Positions 5,014-5,304 of a stretch of 5,304 bases of DNA are shown here, one piece after another. A program made the position numbers and the translations under genes. Under the pieces are notes generated by a model that worked only from the letters and a program-made list of their open reading frames with translations, did no database searches and was not told the DNA's origin. Within the stretch, counting starts at the first letter, position 1, and each line of letters begins with the position of its first letter. Origin of the DNA: Myxococcales bacterium (GTDB lineage Bacteria > Myxococcota > Myxococcia > Myxococcales > Myxococcaceae); assembly GCA_009885595.1 (NCBI GenBank), contig VFKJ01000400.1, positions 1-5,304 on the forward strand, given 5' to 3'.

Positions 5014-5304
5014 GTGGAGCGACTTCATCTGTTCGGAGTGCTGATTCTGGTCGGAACGGCGTGCGAGGTTTCGAATCCGCCTGGGGTGGTGGGTGATGCG
5101 GGCGCCGATCACGAGGTGACCGACGCGGGCCTTCCCCCAGACGGGGGCCTTCGCCCAGACGGGGGCCCATTCCAGATCACGGATCCCCGCGATGCGGGGC
5201 CCATCATCACCGATCATGGGCTCCCCTGGACCTGGGCTGCGGTGGCGCAGGTCCTCTCCCTCCCGCCTTCCGGGGGTGGCGTCACGGGGCGCTGGAACCC
5301 GGTG
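5014..5304 (+). CDS. Lipoprotein, N-terminal part (3' end off window)
   Basis: The first 97 residues of an unrecognised protein are present, and the frame is open to the right edge. The N-terminus MERLHLFGVLILVGTAC is a short signal peptide ending in a lipobox-like GTAC (Cys17); Gly at -3 is less usual than Leu or Val. Residues 18-62 are a tether rich in Asp, Gly and Pro with repeated DAG and PDGG units, partly encoded by an 18-bp tandem repeat. A possible folded part starts near residue 71 (PWTWAAVAQVLSLPP). The tether resembles that of the lipoprotein at 1535-2656. I chose the GTG because GGGAGG precedes it by 4 nt. An in-frame ATG at 4984 would add ten residues, including three basic ones, and cannot be excluded, although no ribosome binding site precedes it. 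The function cannot be told from this fragment. Confidence 0.8.
   Translation, partial: MERLHLFGVLILVGTACEVSNPPGVVGDAGADHEVTDAGLPPDGGLRPDGGPFQITDPRDAGPIITDHGLPWTWAAVAQVLSLPPSGGGVTGRWNPV
5128..5163 (+). repeat. Two tandem 18-bp units in the lipoprotein tether
   Basis: GGCCTTCCCCCAGACGGG (5128-5145) is followed directly by GGCCTTCGCCCAGACGGG (5146-5163), with one mismatch. The unit is six codons long, so copies can be gained or lost without a frameshift. It encodes part of the Pro-Asp-Gly-Gly tether. Confidence 0.85.

Overview
The window looks like chromosomal DNA from a myxobacterium (Myxococcota). The DNA is very GC-rich. Two genes encode lipoproteins with Asp-Ala-Gly-rich tethers just after the lipidated cysteine. 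A third encodes a secreted protein with thrombospondin type 3 repeats that ends in a Cys / hydrophobic helix / Arg-cluster tail of the MYXO-CTERM kind. The genus cannot be told from this sequence alone.

Layout from left to right. (1) Positions 1-1335, minus strand: the first 445 residues of a polytopic membrane protein that runs off the left edge. Its membrane core resembles the MotA/TolQ/ExbB proton-channel family, and its soluble part may resemble ExbD/TolR. (2) Positions 1336-1534: a 199-bp gap holding a strong 25/25-bp inverted repeat just past the stop of the next gene. (3) Positions 1535-2656, minus: a lipoprotein that appears to be a seven-bladed beta-propeller. (4) Positions 2657-2747: a 91-bp divergent promoter region. 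(5) Positions 2748-4070, plus: the thrombospondin type 3 repeat protein, with an unusual (Gly-Cys)5 run near its N-terminus and a PKD/Ig-like domain near its C-terminus. (6) Positions 4067-4816, minus: an unrecognised protein with two membrane helices and a long repetitive beta-rich segment. It converges on gene 5 with overlapping stop codons that sit in the loop of a hairpin. (7) Positions 4817-5013: a 197-bp divergent intergenic region with three stem-loops, one of which buries a Shine-Dalgarno sequence. (8) Positions 5014-5304, plus: the start of another lipoprotein that runs off the right edge.

All five genes encode envelope or secreted proteins. I see no enzyme, regulator, RNA gene, CRISPR array, transposase or phage gene, and no pathway can be reconstructed. 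The most likely reading is an ordinary myxobacterial envelope-protein region. The points most worth a second look are the possible ExbB-ExbD-like fusion, the overlapping-stop hairpin, the repetitive beta-domain membrane protein, and the structured leader of the last gene.
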